Below, in pieces: positions 13,022 to 15,049 of a stretch of 15,049 nt of DNA; position 1 is the stretch's first letter; every line of letters begins with the position of its first letter. Source of the DNA: Nitrospiraceae bacterium (GTDB taxonomy: Bacteria > Nitrospirota > Nitrospiria > Nitrospirales > Nitrospiraceae); NCBI GenBank assembly GCA_005793285.1, contig SXPO01000077.1, forward strand, positions 1-15,049, in the 5' to 3' direction. The notes beneath the pieces are model-generated. The model worked only from the letters and a program-made list of their open reading frames with translations. It ran no database searches and was not told the origin of the DNA. The position numbers and the translations under genes were made by a program.

Positions 13022-13825
13022 ATGGAACTCACTGAATCAGAAATTCAACGCTACAGCCGGCATATCATTCTCCAGGATGTCGGCGGCAAGGGACAACTCA
13101 AGCTCAAGCGGGCGAAAGTCCTGCTGATCGGCGCGGGAGGCCTCGGCTCGCCGGCCGGACTCTATCTGGCCGCCGCAGGCATCGGCACCATTGGATTGGT
13201 CGACGGCGACGTGGTTGACCTGTCGAACCTGCAACGGCAGATCATGCACTCGACTGCCACGCTGGGCCAGCCGAAGGTCGAATCCGGAAAGAACACGCTC
13301 TCGGCCATCAATACCGAGATCACCATCAACGCCTATCACCAGTTGGTCGATGCCCAGAATATTCTCCCGCTCATTTCCCAATACAATATCGTACTCGACG
13401 GCTCGGATAACTTTACAACCCGGTTCCTGGTCAATGACGCCTGCTTCTTCGCTAAGAAGACGCTGATTTCAGCCAGCATGTTCCGGTTCGAGGGGCAGTT
13501 GACGACGATCAAGCCGCATCAAGGGTATCCCTGCTACCGCTGTCTCTATCCTGAGCCACCGCCGGCCGGCTTAGTCCCGAATTGCCAGGAGGCCGGGGTC
13601 TTGGGAGTGTTGGCCGGTACCATGGGAGTCTTGCAAGCCTCTGAAGCCATCAAGGAAGTGCTCGGCATCGGCGAAACCATTGCCGACAAGCTGTTGATCT
13701 ACGACGCGCTCGACATGAAATTCCGCAAAGTGGGACGCCCCAAAGATCCGGCCTGTCCACTCTGTGGGCCGAACCCAAAGATCACAGATCTCAGCATGGA
13801 CTATGCCGTCAGCTGCACGATTTGA
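13022..13825 (+). CDS. moeB: MoeB/ThiF-type E1-like activating enzyme, second copy
   Basis: A 267-residue paralogue of the E1 at 10328, similar along its whole length. It has 'GAGGLGSPAGLYLAAAGIG' at 37-55, 'DGDVVDLSNLQRQ' at 61-73, 'DGSDNF' at 126-131, C188 in 'NCQEAGVLGVLAG', and zinc ligands C171/C174 and C245/C248. Its neighbours are the CysO-like carrier, the NIL protein and the JAMM protease, so it probably activates the CysO-like carrier, while the first copy serves the ThiS-like one. Cross-activity is possible. No good ribosome site is visible; the palindromic element just upstream covers that region. It has no rhodanese domain. Confidence 0.85.
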   Translation: MELTESEIQRYSRHIILQDVGGKGQLKLKRAKVLLIGAGGLGSPAGLYLAAAGIGTIGLVDGDVVDLSNLQRQIMHSTATLGQPKVESGKNTLSAINTEITINAYHQLVDAQNILPLISQYNIVLDGSDNFTTRFLVNDACFFAKKTLISASMFRFEGQLTTIKPHQGYPCYRCLYPEPPPAGLVPNCQEAGVLGVLAGTMGVLQASEAIKEVLGIGETIADKLLIYDALDMKFRKVGRPKDPACPLCGPNPKITDLSMDYAVSCTI

Positions 13826-13868
13826 ACGTGACGCGTGAAACGCAAGACGGAAACGGACACTAGCTACC

Positions 13869-14378
13869 GTGGCCGACATCATCATTCCCCAGCACATTCT
13901 CGATGACATGATCGCCCACGCGCGCGAGTTGGCTCCGCATGAATGCTGCGGACTCCTGGCTGGAACGGGCAGCGTGGTGAGCCGGATCTACCGCATCAAG
14001 AACATCGTGGCGATGGAAGGCGCGCAGAATCTTTCGTCCTTCGATTCTGCCAAAGTGGCGCACTTGGAGCGGCTCTCTCCAGCTGAACGGGCGGAAATCG
14101 CCTTCGTCATGGACATGCAGGATTTTTCAACCGCCAAGAAAGATATGCGCAATAACGGCCTGGACCTGCAAGTGGTCTATCATTCCCATCCTCACGATCC
14201 GGCCAGGCCCTCTGTGACCGACATCAAGATCGCCACCGATTACGAAGAAATCTGGCCCAAGATCAACCTGCCGATTCCCGTCTATCTCCTGATTTCCCTC
14301 ATGCATGCAACGCCGGATGTTCGATCCTACTGGATCAAATCCGGACAGGTCTCCACCGCTCCGTTCACCGTTCAGTGA
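13869..14378 (+). CDS. mec: JAMM/MPN+ metalloprotease, Mec-type
   Basis: A 169-residue zinc protease with a complete JAMM motif: E25 in 'PHECCGLLAG', H105 and H107 in 'YHSHPHDPARPSVTD', S115 and D118. In Mycobacterium, Mec releases the newly formed amino acid from the carrier (CysO-cysteine). In Wolinella, HcyD removes a C-terminal residue from the carrier. Both jobs fit here: one carrier ends in GG and the other in GGGR. The start is a GTG at 13869, where family similarity begins, 43 bases after the E1 stop, with only a weak ribosome site. It is the last gene of the cluster. The symbol reflects the family. Confidence 0.85.
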   Translation: MADIIIPQHILDDMIAHARELAPHECCGLLAGTGSVVSRIYRIKNIVAMEGAQNLSSFDSAKVAHLERLSPAERAEIAFVMDMQDFSTAKKDMRNNGLDLQVVYHSHPHDPARPSVTDIKIATDYEEIWPKINLPIPVYLLISLMHATPDVRSYWIKSGQVSTAPFTVQ

Positions 14379-14394
14379 TTCCACATTTTCGCAG

Positions 14395-14423
14395 TTTTCT
14401 TCCCGATCATCGAATGCGATAAT
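14395..14423 (+). promoter_or_regulatory. Candidate extended -10 promoter for the small secreted protein
   Basis: TGC-GATAAT (14415-14423) is an extended -10 box; a weak TTTTCT -35 lies 17 bases upstream. Transcription would begin near 14430. This suggests the following gene is not part of the carrier cluster. Confidence 0.4.
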
Positions 14424-14460
14424 GCACCGCTGTTGATCCCTCTTGGAAGGAGCGGTCGTC

Positions 14461-14778
14461 ATGCGCATTATTGTTTTCGCACTCTTCTTCAGCGCGACCT
14501 TGGTCAGTACAAGCCTTGCGGTCGAGAAAAGCTACTACAGCCCAGTCATTCACATCGACGTCGACAATCACCGCATCCTGATCTCCCAGCTCGGTGGAGT
14601 CTTCTACGTCGATGTCCCGGAAGTCGCGCGGCCCCACATGGAGAAGCTGCCGATTTCAGGACTGGTGGATTTTGTGGTGGACTGGAAAAGCGACGATCAG
14701 ATGCCCGTGATTAAAACCTGGAAGGTCAAATCCGGCGAATCAACCTGCCTGTACTTCAACGGGAAAGAGTGTCAGTAG
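14461..14778 (+). CDS. Small secreted protein, unknown function
   Basis: A 105-residue protein. AAGGAG lies 8 bases before ATG 14461, which makes it the start. Residues 1-20 form a signal peptide ending 'STSLA', so the mature protein begins near V21. The mature part is about 85 residues, with 'VIHIDVDNHRILISQLGGVFYVDVPEVARPHMEKLPISGLVDFVVDWKSD' and a C-terminal pair of cysteines ('GESTCLYFNGKECQ') that could form a disulfide in the envelope, perhaps by the DsbA-like protein. I know no function. It has its own promoter and converges with the next gene. Confidence 0.7.
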   Translation: MRIIVFALFFSATLVSTSLAVEKSYYSPVIHIDVDNHRILISQLGGVFYVDVPEVARPHMEKLPISGLVDFVVDWKSDDQMPVIKTWKVKSGESTCLYFNGKECQ

Positions 14779-14794
14779 CGGGATAGATCGCGGC

Positions 14795-15004
14795 TTATTC
14801 GCCGCTGCCGGCCATGTCGTCGATGAGGGGGCGGTTGATGTCGGTACAACCCATGCAGATCAGGTCAAAGAGTTCATCGTGGTTGGCGACGAAGTTTTTG
14901 GCATCCACGAGTTTTTCGTTCATGACCAAGGAATGGCAGGTGTCGCAGAGCATCATCAGGCCGCGTGAGACCCCCACTGTTTTTCTTCCCGTACTTCCAC
15001 TCAT
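14795..15004 (-). CDS. Small four-cysteine protein, zinc-ribbon-like
   Basis: A 69-residue protein with C20-x2-C23 ('CDTCHSLV') and C50-x2-C53 ('ICMGCTDINRPL'), a zinc-ribbon arrangement. The first pair is CxxCH, as in c-type haem sites, but there is no export signal, so zinc is the better guess. Residues 28-48 (MNEKLVDAKNFVANHDELFDL) look helical, and the two cysteine knuckles are 27 residues apart. The start is uncertain: no strong ribosome site lies before the ATG at 15004, and M17/M18 are alternatives that would remove a polar, disordered head. Function unknown. Confidence 0.5.
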   Translation of the reverse strand: MSGSTGRKTVGVSRGLMMLCDTCHSLVMNEKLVDAKNFVANHDELFDLICMGCTDINRPLIDDMAGSGE

Positions 15005-15049
15005 ATGAATTAGACCGATCCTTTTTGAAGAGCCATAAGAAAATCTTCC

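Noticed and set aside
10328..13825. Molybdopterin synthesis role for the two MoeB-like enzymes
   Set aside because: No moaA, moaC, moaE or mog gene is present and the adjacent carriers are of the ThiS and CysO kinds.
14790..14805. GCGGC-TTATTC-GCCGC hairpin between the two convergent small genes as a terminator
   Set aside because: The stem has only five pairs and there is no T-run on either strand.
1..15049. CRISPR arrays, tRNA or rRNA genes, insertion sequences
   Set aside because: No regular spaced repeats, cloverleaf-like segments or transposase motifs were seen on reading the window.

Overview
The window looks like a chromosomal segment of a GC-rich, Gram-negative, autotroph-type bacterium, most likely a Nitrospira relative (phylum Nitrospirota). 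I infer this from the overall protein flavour (lipoprotein DsbA, TPM protein, ODP-type di-iron protein, DUF5069 and DUF3386), the GTGAAGCG-rich palindromic spacers and the gene order of the sulfur-carrier cluster. No ribosomal RNA or other marker gene is present to prove it.

Layout. Bases 2-915 hold the end of a DUF3386 gene and a DUF5069 gene on the plus strand; the second converges with an NAD(P)-binding oxidoreductase on the minus strand (909-1535). Next on the minus strand come a broken small gene (1583-1823) and a DsbA-like lipoprotein (1863-2636). A 40-residue membrane peptide gene with a strong ribosome site (3048-3170, plus) faces a long minus-strand run: a hypothetical protein, a secreted PLD nuclease, an FAD monooxygenase, a nucleotidyltransferase-fold protein with altered catalytic residues, a TPM-domain membrane protein and an ODP-like di-iron MBL protein (7782 down to 3203). 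A compact BrnT/CopG-type toxin-antitoxin pair (8194-8795, minus) with a near-consensus promoter is a likely acquired island, flanked by inverted repeats.

The core of the window is a plus-strand cluster of eight genes (9149-14378): a ThiS-like sulfur carrier ending in GGGR, a CysK-type cysteine synthase, a MoeB/ThiF E1-like activator, a threonine-synthase-type PLP enzyme, a CysO/MoaD-like sulfur carrier ending in GG, a NIL-domain protein, a second MoeB/ThiF E1, and a JAMM metalloprotease. This is two sets of 'carrier + activating enzyme + PLP synthase' sharing one JAMM protease and one NIL protein. By analogy with CysO-CysM-Mec of Mycobacterium and HcyS-HcyD-HcyF of Wolinella, the cluster probably makes cysteine and possibly homocysteine (or a related amino acid) from protein thiocarboxylates. 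The pairing of a threonine-synthase-like enzyme with a CysO-like carrier and a NIL protein is the most promising candidate for a poorly described system.

The right edge holds a small secreted protein with its own promoter (14461-14778) and a convergent small four-cysteine protein (14795-15004).
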